Shown: positions 38,903 to 49,509 of the stretch, piece by piece
Layout of the letters: each line of letters starts with the position of its first letter
How positions within the stretch are numbered: the stretch's first letter is position 1
NCBI GenBank assembly: GCA_013350335.1
Contig: CM023537.1
Location: 11,650,438 to 11,714,437, forward strand
Direction of reading: 5' to 3'
Length of the DNA stretch: 64,000 nt
Origin: Chimonanthus salicifolius
Lineage: Eukaryota; Streptophyta; Magnoliopsida; Laurales; Calycanthaceae
Translations under genes and position numbers: made by a program
The notes under the pieces: generated by a model
Told to the model about the DNA's origin: nothing
What the model saw: the letters and a program-made list of their open reading frames with translations, nothing else
Databases searched by the model: none

Positions 38903-41039
38903 TCAATAGGGGGCTTCATGATTTGATTGGACGTATGGATGTACCACTCTTTTGATGGGTAACCACTGAGAAGAGTGATGGTTGGATGGTTGACGGCTAT
39001 AGTTTGATAACATGGCAGAGGTGTCCACTAATCCTCCATATTATGCAAGGCTTACAGATTTTCGAAGTGATCAATAACATTGGGCAATTATAGCATTCTG
39101 TCCAAGGAAAATGAAATAGGAAGTTGAAATGGAGCTACAAATGGTTGATTTTTTGGTGCTTAGATAAAACGCAAGCTTTGATTCAAAAATCAAAATAAGA
39201 TTTTTTTTTAGACGGTAACGACGATTAATTATATTAATAGAGAAATTACAAATACAAATCCATCGAGGGGAAAAGGGTCTAAAAAGGGGTACACCCAGAA
39301 AAATGCACATGATAAAAAGAAAATGGAACAGTCAAAATAAATGCAGTCAGATAAGTTTCATTGATGTAGCCTTTATACTCTTAAATTCAAATATGACCAT
39401 TATCTGAAATATCAATAGTTGTTTTGACTTTTTCTGAAAAATAGAATCTTATAAATTGAAATATGAGTTGATATTTATCAGATTTTTTGAAAACCAATAT
39501 TCAGGTATCAGTCAATTTTTTAGTCAGCTTATACCCCACATCCGGAATGGACCTTTCAAGATCTTCTAGTGAGTCCAAGTGCATGAACGAAGAAGAAGAA
39601 AAAAATTGATACAAGAAACAAAGAAGAAACAGAGCATCCAATGATTTCTTCAATATCTGTTCAACAAAGGAAACAGATCACCTGTCATATTAGTTGCTTC
39701 TCTACTTGTTGCTATTATTTTATTATATTTTATTTTTTGTCTGTTCTATTCATTTCCATCATCCAGATCATACTTCTAGAATTTATGGACTAGGGAGAAT
39801 AGAATAGAGCTACCTCCTTTTAAAAGATCAAAACTTCAAATCATCCAACTATTGTATAGATAATTGACTACGTCCATTTTTTGAAGCTAATCATAGCATG
39901 ATTTAGGTGGTCCATTGCAAGCTCTTCACGATATTGATGATCCCTCCAATCAAATTCTTAACCTATGCAACCATTTGGTTGACTCTTTGAAAATTGGTGA
40001 TTGGTGATCTAAAAGATTGTAAAATAAGAGAAATGACAGGGATATTTGTATTTTTTATAAGTAGAGACGCTAGGTTTCTTTTAAAATCAAAGTATTTAGT
40101 ATATTACTTGGCTAATCTTTAAGGTATGTGCAGACTTTCTAATCTCTACACATCGGATACAGAACAATAGAGAGTGTCACTTTTTTTGGTTGAGGACTTT
40201 ATTCCAAGACTTTATGCAAATAAGAGTGGATTTTAACTGGTAAATCAATCCTTCATAATTGAAAAGAGACGTTAGGTAGATGAATACAAATAGAGTTAAG
40301 ACAAATTCGATTAAAAACATCAATTTTTCTATTATTTCTTGTACAACAATAAAGTGGTATTTGAAATTTAGTCTAGCCATGTTGGGAACAAAAATCTATT
40401 CTATGCGATATTAAATTCATAATATTTTCCCACATTAGTGGCTTCAAGATCACTCTCCACATTAAATGCCCAACAAAACTAAAGATGGTAAAAGAAAAGA
40501 AGCTTCTTCTGGTCGAGTGGGGAATTCCCACTTTCAATTATTACACATCCAAATCCACTTAGGTGGCCACATTGGACTGAGATTTAAATACAGTAATGTA
40601 TGCAGTCTTTCCAATATTCTATTTGTATACCGTCTATGTTATAATTCATTATAAGCAGTATAAAACATATAGGCAGAATAATATCATCAACAGTATGTAA
40701 TTATACAAATGAGTTGATCTTTTAATGTAAGACATCCGATATTCTCATTATAAAGGAAAACTTGAACTTTAGTCAAGAATTTATCTTCTTAACGAGAGTA
40801 TTAAGTTCAATTCTCACTTCTCTAAAAGATTATTTTGTATAATTTTATTCAATGCGTGTGGATACATGTCAACTAATTCAATCTAGATGAAGGATAATTA
40901 CTACAAAAACTCTGATGTTAACATGAGTTAAAAGTTGTTTTGAATTGATTGGACCAGGTCTGACAAGCTGCTCCTATGCCAAAATCTTATTTTTATATAC
41001 TCGAGTAGAGGATGTTACAAACTTACAACTATAATCTTG

Positions 41040-41430
41040 TATCCCATTAAGTCTTAGTCTCATTTAATATTAAATGAAAAATAGATAAAATCGTTTGAAG
41101 AGGCCACTCTAGCATGTGTATAATTTGCAAAATTGCATATCCATCGGTGGCCAGGTCGGAAGGTGAGATTTGTTGAATGCAAACAAGTCTCATATAAGTG
41201 AGAAGGAGAGAAAAATAGGAAATTATATGGGGTTGAAGAGCTCCACCTATCAAACTAATCTGTAAGGCTGGAAGCCAAGACCCAACAAGTGGTATTAGAG
41301 TTGAAGTCCAAGCCACCAATAGATATCCTAGTTGGACGGGATGACCGTGCGATGTTTAATTCTCCTGAGAGCCTCGTTGAGGGGGGAATGTCGGGTACTC
41401 ACATCAATGGGACTTTAGAAGTGTACTTCT
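41040..41430 (+). mobile_element. LTR/TRIM-like fragment
   Basis: TGGTATTAGAGTTG at about 41290 resembles a Met-tRNA primer-binding site. About 100 bp later GTTGAGGGGGGAA (41374-41386) resembles a purine tract followed by an LTR start, TGTCGGG. LTR-like sequence precedes the primer site. The second LTR is not clearly present, so this is probably a truncated TRIM. Confidence 0.5.
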
Positions 41431-42051
41431 GCATAAATTTACAAAGCATCTTCTCTAATTAGTCTCTTCATGAAAAAATATTTATAATTGTATTCATTGC
41501 ACCAACTCAATGAAAATTATTATTTATTTTCTAAAATTTTATAATATTAAAACTCCGACTTAATATCATATACTTATACAAATATATATAAAAAGAGACA
41601 AACTGAATGTGTTCCATTCTCCAATGCGCTGTCTGTCAAAACCATTCTCCAATGGGCTCTCCACTCTTAGAACATGCTGTCTCATGTTCTCTACTCAAAA
41701 ATCATATTATCCACTCTCTAATTCAATCAATGATAAAAAAATATTTAAAAATCATTCAAATTTGTATTCATTCATCATAATTTCAATTAGAGAAAATATA
41801 AAGGACTTTAGAAACAGATAAATTTTAACAAAAATACTTTATAATAAATTTCTACTTCAAGAATATATATATATATATATATATAATTGCTCACAATAAT
41901 AATCTATATGAGTCAAATCTTTTCAAACTCATAAAAAATTTCAATCATATTAAAATTTAATTTAATAATTATAAATATTTAATTAATTAAGTAAAATATT
42001 AGTAGAATAAAATAACTACATGTGCATAACACATACAAACACTAATTTTTT

Positions 42052-42600
42052 TTATGACCAAAGTGTTCAAGCCTCTTAGAACACTTGACTAATCCTCGAG
42101 GCATGGCTGCAATACGAAATTTCAGTCCCTTATCATATTGGCCGATACGTATTGTATCGGTCGTACAAGATATTTCTCAACCGATATAGCCGATTTATCG
42201 GTGATATATATCGGTCCGATATCGACCGATATCCATAATATCGGTCCTTTTTTAAAAAAAAAATCAAAACGGTAGTGGGCCCGAGTTGATTTCGGCCGAT
42301 ATTTTCATTTTCAATTTTTTTTTTTAAAAAAAAGCCGCCTTTTGGATTATTTATTTATTTTTTAATTCAGAAAAAATAAAATAATAAAAAAACCGATATT
42401 TAAAAAAAAAAATGCAAAAGAGGAGAGAGAATTTTATCTACCGATATCTCGGGATGGCCGAATTTTGCACCCCTATTTCGAGGCATGTGTAAATCTCCCT
42501 ACACACCGGATAAATCTACAGAAATTGGATTTTTGAAGCAGATTAAGAATCAAATTCAGGACTCCCACTTTTTAAAACAGATTCGTGGTCATTACTTCAA
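42052..42600 (-). mobile_element. tRNA-derived SINE, family 2, split by an insertion
   Basis: Minus-strand sequence from 42600 to 42488, then from 42105 to 42052, matches the SINE at 54299-54490 in order: B-box-like TTTGATTC, then ACACATGCCTCGAGGATTAG and GTGTTCTAAG. The two halves are separated by 42106-42478. Confidence 0.65.
42106..42478. mobile_element. Non-autonomous insertion rich in CCGATAT, hAT-like
   Basis: A perfect direct repeat CGAGGCATG flanks it (42097-42105 and 42479-42487). The ends (GCTGCAATACGAAATTT and AATTTTGCACCCCTATTT) are weakly inverted. The interior repeats CCGATAT and its complement ATATCGG many times. The target repeat is 8-9 bp and the TGCACCCCTA end recalls hAT elements. 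Confidence 0.7.
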
Positions 42601-43911
42601 TCCCTTTAAATTCAAACACTAATTTTTATAAAAATAAATTTTTTATAATCTTTTTTCTAAAAAAGAAATGCAAAAGACATAACTATATAACATCTAGCTT
42701 TGCGAATTCACCCATCACCATCCACTAGAAGAAAAAATTAATTATAACATTTTAAATTTTATCAATAAATTAGAGATATATAAAACCTAACTTTTTTATC
42801 ATGAGATTTATCTTACTTACTTATTTTTCATAGGTATCAAACTTTTTAACTATCTATATTCATCACCATGTCTTATTTAAAAATAAAATAAAATAAAAGA
42901 TCTGAATTGGTCAGAGTGAGCAGATTTCAGAACTCTTTCCATCGAAGGTCGTTCGATGGTGGGCCCACCCACCTGAGATCGATACATACGCGTTTTCACG
43001 TTCTTCCAGTCACACAAGTCATCTCCATTTTCCCACAAAGACATTTTCTACACTTCAGACGTGTTATTTCCAACCCTACACGTGTACTAGCCCACTTGCT
43101 GAGAAAAGAATCAGTCCGTTCACACTCTACCACGAAGTCAAAATAAGAAAGTAGAAGAAGAATCCAAAGCCAGATGGACAACGGCTAGTTTCCACGAAGT
43201 CAGTACCCAGAGTCGACCGTTGCTTAGCTGTCTAATCGCGTTTTTTAGTAACACCAATCATCATCTATTAAAAGTAATTTGCATATAAGCCCCTTTCCTC
43301 GATCTACTAATATAATTATCTCTACTTTTTTAATTATAATTTTGTTTTATGATAATATTATACAATGACCAACATTCAAAATAATGGAACGTATGGATTT
43401 TCCACTGCCACTATAGAGGTCCGTGTCATTTCTCAAATTTTAATTATCACCTACTATTTAATTTTGATCTATAAAAATTAGTAATCATTTTTTATATTTG
43501 TATTTTGTAGAGATAGAAAGGCATGGATAAAAATAGTATTTCACCTATATAACACTAATATATTTCTCTATATATGTTTCACCTTTGGCTCATTTTGATT
43601 TTATTAAGTTAATGTTTCACTAGTAATATTTATTCAATTATTCTATTTTAATCATAAATATTAAAAATATTATAATTTAATGTTTCATTTTAAGTAAAAT
43701 AGCCTATAATCTATTTAATTATTTAAAATTTTTACTATCTAAAATAACTCATCAAAATATATTAATTTGAGCAATGATGAGATATACCCTAATTCGAGAG
43801 GCATAGTTTGCAACTTCTGGGCTTGTTTAGAATTAGTCAGAAAGTTAGGGATTTAGATGCAAATTACCCTTAATCACTTCTCCTAAACCGACTCCCTACT
43901 CCCAAGACTCC

Positions 43912-43919
43912 TATAAATA
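43912..43919 (+). promoter_or_regulatory. TATA box of the first AGP gene
   Basis: TATAAATA lies 127-134 bp before the ATG at 44046, which would give a 5' UTR of about 100 nt with a CT-rich stretch. Good match to plant TATA boxes. Confidence 0.7.
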
Positions 43920-44045
43920 CCCCTTTCCAACTCCGATTCCTTCAAACGTTCATTGCCATCAATACTTTCTTTCCAGTCTAAGCTTTGAAGTAACGTTTTC
44001 TCTTTCTCTTTCCGTTTCCCTTCCTCTTTCTCTCTCGTTTAGAAG

Positions 44046-44513
44046 ATGGGTTTCGTTGCGATCTTTGCGATCTTTGGCTGCTTGATGGGATCGGCGTTGG
44101 CGCAGGCGCCGGGGGCAGCACCAACAGCCTCACCAAGGGCCTCGCCACCATCTCCCACGGTCTCGCCTCCATCTCTGGCGCCGGCTCCGACTTCTAGACC
44201 ACCTGCGGCTAGTCCCACTCCAGCATCCGCTCCTTCTCCCCTCTCTAAACCACCTACTTCATCCCCGTCGCCTTCAACTCTCGTTTCTCCTCCTTCACCT
44301 ACTCCAGAGTCTCCAACTCCTACCTCTTCCGCGCCGCCGCCCAACGCACCATCTTCTCCAACTCCTACCTCTTCTGCGCCGCCGCCCAACGCACCGTCTT
44401 CCGGCTCTCCGTCCGGTTCACCTGCCGACAGCGCTGCTGTCCCTGCCCTTACAAGAATCGCCGTTGCCGGATCTGTCTTCTCCGGTGTCCTTGCGGCCGC
44501 ATTCTTGTTCTAA
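44046..44513 (+). CDS. Classical arabinogalactan protein, GPI-anchored
   Basis: A 155-residue cell-surface proteoglycan backbone, single exon. Residues 1-19 form a signal peptide (AIFAIFGCLMGSALA), and mature protein would start at Gln20 (QAPGAAP). Residues 20-125 are rich in Ala, Pro, Ser and Thr with AP, SP and TP dipeptides, the sites where Pro is hydroxylated and carries arabinogalactan. An internal 15-residue repeat, PTPTSSAPPPNAPSS, occurs twice. The end (SPADSAAVPALTRIAVAG then a hydrophobic tail ending AAAFLF) is a GPI-anchor signal. A close paralogue lies 4.5 kb downstream on the same strand. The class is clear; the exact AGP number is not, and the physiological role is unknown. Confidence 0.92.
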   Translation: MGFVAIFAIFGCLMGSALAQAPGAAPTASPRASPPSPTVSPPSLAPAPTSRPPAASPTPASAPSPLSKPPTSSPSPSTLVSPPSPTPESPTPTSSAPPPNAPSSPTPTSSAPPPNAPSSGSPSGSPADSAAVPALTRIAVAGSVFSGVLAAAFLF

Positions 44514-47500
44514 TTGCGCGGGATCAGGGATTGGAGATCCTTAGCCAAGAGCCTGCAGATTAAATCATAGTCGACGTTTCTATTTATTTCTTTTAATTTA
44601 TTATTTTTTGGGGGTGATGGCTTCTGGAGTTTCTATTTAGTTTCACTGTTCTTGTAATTTCATTTTTAATATTAATATAGTTCCATTCTTTATATTTGTT
44701 AATTGGTCTCAATTTATTTCGGCTGATGCTTGATTTAATACTACTTAATGCTCTATTAGTACTGAACTTTTTTTTTAAAAAAAAAGCAGATTGGCCTGAG
44801 CATCTTTTAAGATCTTGAATGATTAAATTTATAGTATATTTTATTATAATTTTAATAGAATTCCAGCTGCTATTTCACTGCTTGGAAAAAGCAAGTGTTA
44901 TGTTCTGCACAAGTTTTCACTTACCTCTTCATTAGTTGAGGTGGAGATTTATTAAAAATATTTAACATTTGAAATATAATTTATTAAAAATTATTTTAAT
45001 AAAAAAATTGTCAAACAATCCATTCAGATAATTTAATTTGTTCGAGGCTGAAGCATATTTTACTAAAAAATAATAAAATTTATTTCAAAAAATTCCAATT
45101 TCGAAGTAAAAGTTTACAAGGATTATGTGAATCACACAAAAAATTAAAACCCAAGACTCAAATTTTTATGAGAAAGAAGAATTTTAATTTCTTTCAACAA
45201 TTAGTTCATCTTTTTAAATTTCATATCATTTAAGAAATTCTAAGACTTAAATTATAAAATTATTCTGTTTTGTCTGATATCTTATTTACTCTGATAAGAT
45301 CAATTGATTTGCTCAATAAATATAAAAATAGGAAAATCATAATGTAAAAATAAATATAATGATGAATTTAGTCAAATGACGCGGGGACCACTACTTATTT
45401 TAGCTGCAAAGATGATCTGGTCGTGGGCCCCACTTGCGGCATGCGTTTGGTCCAAATTAGAAATTAGCGCATACACCGTGTATTCGGAGAATTCGGTGTA
45501 AAGACGAATACGCCTCGATGGTTCTAGAAAATTTAAAAGCCGGCCCCAAATCAAATGGTAAGCACGTTCTTCTGCGTTTCTTAGCTTTGGATCCTAATTA
45601 GTAATTAACTGATTACAAATTGGCATGTGGCATACCTAACCAATATTAAATAATTATCCATATAAGCAATATATATATTCATTCACCTGTCAATTTGGCT
45701 GTTTGCCCCTTCAATCGTTTTTTCATGTTGAGTTAATTTTAAATTTTAAATACGTTGATCTCATAGGAAAAAGTTTTAGACATTATATCAAATTGTATAT
45801 TTACTTGATGATTATAAAATTTATATAAATATATATAAGATTTATTGAATTATATTAAATCTTAAATTTTAAGGTAAAAATGAGTTTTTGAATTTTTTTT
45901 ATAGTAAATTTTATGGTAAAAATGCATCAAATGAATATTATAAAAGCTTGAATATAAGTTTTAAAAATAAAAACGTAAACTTCAAGGGACTGAATTCAAT
46001 AAACAAGTTTCGCATGAGACCCATGTTGTTACCGTCTTTACAAGTAACTCCTTTCTCTTTTTCTTCAATGTCACTCTTTTAATTTTAATAATTATAAATA
46101 GACAGATTCTATATTAACATTTTTAAAAAGTTAGTTAAGATATTAATCAAACAACTTATGATATTAGTATAAAATATAAAAAAGTATAACTTAAGAGTAA
46201 ATTTAGCATTTTCTTGAAAAATTATCCCTATTCAATTATAAAATCACTTTCTAATATATTAAATGTTCGAAGTCTCATTAATTAATTAATGATATTAATC
46301 AAACAACTTATGGTATTAGTATAAAATATAAACATCACTTTCTAATATATTAAATGTTCAAAGTATCATTAATTAATTAAAGAGTTATAGTGACATAATC
46401 CTCTTAAGGAGATATACTTTTTAAACAGCTTATCAAAAATCAAGGGATCAGTATGCGTGGATAAGAGATAGGTCATATTTCATATGCATCTAATCATGTT
46501 AATTATGCGATTTTGATTGGTGAAATTTTAGTTTTAATAAACTTTATGTTTTTTATAGCCCATTTCATAGAGATAAAATAATTTGATAAGAGTAACATTT
46601 TACTAATCTTCCATCTATATAGTTTTTCTAAATTTAATAAAATTGCAAAAGATTGTGTACTTTTATAAGTTGTCGTAGTAGATTACTTTTCTAGAATTAT
46701 TTTATTGTTGTAACTTTTAGAATATTAATACATTTTAAACATATAAAATATTGGAGGAGAGAGTTCACAATTGATTAAAAAGATAATAGTAGTTTTTATA
46801 ATTATTAAAACCATAAGAGTAGCTTTTACAATGGATGCAACATGTTGATTTGCATTATAGGGCTTGAGATACAGTTTCTAGAAACTTCGATCCGTATATA
46901 TTTTCGTTTTTAATTTTTAAAAAGTAAATATTTTTATTTAATAGAATAATGACTGATATAATTGTTTATTGACCATATAAGGGTGTTCACGGATTATGAT
47001 TGGGCCTACTATGGCAGTCCAGTCGTCCACACACGTTTTATATGCAGAAGTCTAAGCCCTCCTGAAGCCCATCGAGCTTAGCAAGTAAAAGCCCAAACCA
47101 ATCTATTTAGAAATGCTTTAAGCTCGAGTTTATCCGTTTATGACCATTAAAAGTCCAACTGTTTAGATTGAAAATAATCATGATAATCTCAATTTCAAGC
47201 CAATCGATTTTAGTGGTCAAGATCACCAGATGTTCTTATCTTGATGATTTTTCAAGGACGTCCGATAATTTTAACCACTAAGATGAAGTGACTAAAAATT
47301 GCATTTAAGTTCAGATTCCCACTTGTGGCTCTTCATTTCTAATGTTAATATGAACGGTATTTTTTAATTAATTTTAAAATACATTTTTAAATAAAAATTA
47401 ATTCAACTAATCTAAATTTACAATACACACTTATAATGGCTAAACAGGCTGAAAAACCCCAACGGACTTTCAAGGCTTGTTACAAAAGCTCTAGGCCAAC

Positions 47501-48006
47501 CGTTTATATCAACAAGCCCAATCCGACAAACTGATATACGTGTTTAAACCCATTTGTATATAATGGGTTTGGGTTAGTCCATTAACACAAAATATGGTTG
47601 GTATTTATTTTTCATTAAGCATGTTCCAAGCACAATTTGTATTTCTTTAGTAATGAGCAGTTATATAAGTTAAACATAATTTCAGTTTATTCAATATTTT
47701 ATTGAGTTTGAAGCAGTTTAAGCATTGGCTTCACCGATAGAGCCCATACGAGTTATATTATCGACACTTAAGAATTTGATTGAATTTAAAATTTTATCGA
47801 GTCAAATAATTCAATTAATTTTTTTTATTTAAACAAATCTGATAAAACTTATAGACTCATTAAACACTTATGAGCATTTCCAAACTTTTGAACTATGAAT
47901 ATATTATTATAATCTAATCAGGCACAATATTTTTTTATTACATTATTATTTTACACTTTTTAGAAAATGCTAATTTTATGAAACTTTTCAAAAAATTATG
48001 ATAATA

Positions 48007-48181
48007 CAAGTAAAATTTTTTAGAAGACACGAGATGCTATTTCTATTAGTGCACCATTCATCAAATACTGATATACCGATGTACAATATATACATATAGA
48101 ACAATCTATTATTCAATACACGTCAGTAAAAATAAAATAGAAATTTTATTCCATTATATGTCTTGCAGATTTTACTCATAT
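48007..48181. mobile_element. Degenerate MITE, same family as 57953-58165
   Basis: Shares the order AAAATTTTTTAGAAGACAC, GTGCACC, a GATATACCGATG-like core, ACATATAGAA, GTAAAAATAAAATAG and GATTTTAC with the better preserved copy at 57953. Ends are eroded. Confidence 0.55.
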
Positions 48182-48428
48182 TAAAATGTTAGGCCATTTT
48201 ACTTAAAATTCAGACTTCTTCGATTCTAATTTTATTATTTAATGTTTCTTCGGATAAAGCCACCTAAGAGAATGAAGAAAACAGGCTTAAATGGACTCGC
48301 ACCGCCATTAAAATGCTTACGACACTAAATTTGACTAAATCATTAATTAGAACAAGACCAGGACTACCTTCAGCCCCCAAAATCAAACGGCTAAGGTTCG
48401 GAGTTGGAACCGACCTTGACCTGTCTTT

Positions 48429-48577
48429 CACGTGGACACGTGTAAGTCCATCAAATGCCTTCTAACTTCTAATTTGCCAGTGGCCCACCAAAGTGCCGAG
48501 TTCCAAAAATCCAATAATCCGTGGATTACCGAATACCAACACGTAATCGAATCGAACAGCTTCGATCGCGACACGTG
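48429..48577 (+). promoter_or_regulatory. Three G-boxes upstream of the second AGP gene
   Basis: CACGTG at 48429-48434, 48437-48442 and 48572-48577, the first two only 2 bp apart, lie 486-634 bp before the ATG. G-boxes bind bZIP and bHLH factors in plants; a role here is inferred. Confidence 0.55.
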
Positions 48578-48970
48578 GATTGTACTCCCTCTCCTTCCCT
48601 CCGTAGTGCAGGACAGGAATAGATTTACGCATCTTCTAAAAAGTAATAATTTCCAATTTAGAATGAAGTAAAATAGTTGTTTGAAAGCGCCCACCTAAAA
48701 GGACCACAATTATTATATTATATTTTAATTAATTAAATTCTCACTCATATATTCTATTCAACTCAGTACTTACTGTTAATATAAATGAATTATTTCGATA
48801 ATAGCTTTAATATCTTTTAAAAGTTAAAATATTTGCACTGCTCACAAAGGTTACAAATTAAAATTAGTTACATTTAAGAATTTTAAATTAATTTATTAAT
48901 TAGTAAAACCTATCCTTTTATTATTTAAAGCTAAAATTAATTAATTTTTTAATTCCGACTTTTCTCTCGA

Positions 48971-48977
48971 TATATAT
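48971..48977 (+). promoter_or_regulatory. TATA box of the second AGP gene
   Basis: TATATAT followed by TCCCGTCCC, 86-92 bp before the ATG at 49063. A CT-rich leader (CTTTCCCTTTCTCCGCTCTC) follows. Confidence 0.6.
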
Positions 48978-49062
48978 TCCCGTCCCTCACTTTCCCTTTC
49001 TCCGCTCTCTCACGCACTTGAAGCGGACAGAGAAGATCAAAACCTTGAGAAGACAGAAAAAA

Positions 49063-49509
49063 ATGGAGCATTTTAGAAGAAATTTCGTCGCGGTTCTGAT
49101 AATGCTGGGGCTCTTGGCAGGATCTTCTCTTGCTCAGGCACCGGGAGCAGCGCCGACGGTCTCTCCGCCACGATCGGCGCCCGCACCGGCTTCTCGGCCA
49201 CCATCCACTACTCCTCCGTCAGCCTCTCCCACAGTTACCCCACCGGCTTCCGCTCCTTCTCCTGTCTCCACACCACCTGCTTCCTCTCCATCTCCACGCA
49301 CCACCACTTCCCCTCCGGCACCGCCTCAATCATCTCCATCTCCTACTACTCCTTCTACAACCTCTCCACCTCCTTCGATTTCCACCCCTCCGTCGTCCTC
49401 ACCGACTGGCTCTCCTGCCGACAATAGCTCTGCGATCCCAGCCGTCAGCAGAGTCGCCGCCGCCGGTGCTGCACTCTTTGGCATCCTCGCTGCTGTGATG
49501 CTGTTCTAG
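49063..49509 (+). CDS. Classical arabinogalactan protein, GPI-anchored
   Basis: A 148-residue single-exon protein. The start is the ATG at 49063; the upstream in-frame TTG at 49018 is not credible. Residues 1-24 are a signal peptide (VAVLIMLGLLAGSSLA) and the mature protein begins QAPGAAPTVSPP. The middle is almost entirely Pro, Ser, Thr and Ala (TPPSASPTVTPPASAPSP), the substrate of prolyl hydroxylation and arabinogalactan addition. The end (SPTGSPADNSSAIPAVSRVA, then GAALFGILAAVMLF) is a GPI signal. Paralogue of the gene at 44046: both share QAPGAAPT, the GSPAD segment, and a GxLAAxxLF tail. Acts at the plasma membrane and cell wall; precise function unknown. Confidence 0.93.
   Translation: MEHFRRNFVAVLIMLGLLAGSSLAQAPGAAPTVSPPRSAPAPASRPPSTTPPSASPTVTPPASAPSPVSTPPASSPSPRTTTSPPAPPQSSPSPTTPSTTSPPPSISTPPSSSPTGSPADNSSAIPAVSRVAAAGAALFGILAAVMLF

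Larger units (their letters stand above)
38612..43911. other. Intergenic DNA between ISA3 and the first AGP gene
   Basis: AT-rich. Holds a CT microsatellite at about 38876-38902, a TRIM-like fragment near 41040-41430, an (AT)n run at about 41866-41883 and the interrupted SINE at 42052-42600. A G-box (CACGTG, 43079-43084) lies 960 bp before the AGP start. No gene recognised. Confidence 0.6.
44514..48970. other. Intergenic DNA between the two AGP genes
   Basis: Very AT-rich, without a recognised gene. A local duplication occurs near 46130-46380: ATCACTTTCTAATATATTAA recurs at about 46243 and 46334, and TATTAATCAAACAACTTATG at about 46141 and 46293. A MITE copy is at 48007-48181. Confidence 0.6.

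Noticed and set aside
39190..39330. Possible antisense LINE tail downstream of ISA3
   Set aside because: Oligo-T followed by about 100 bp resembling other LINE 3' ends, but without a recognisable RNase H motif.
44039..44389. 116-codon Gly/Glu/Val-rich minus frame
   Set aside because: Antisense shadow of the first arabinogalactan protein.
49130..49498. 122-codon His/Leu/Pro-rich frame
   Set aside because: Shadow frame of the arabinogalactan protein at 49063.
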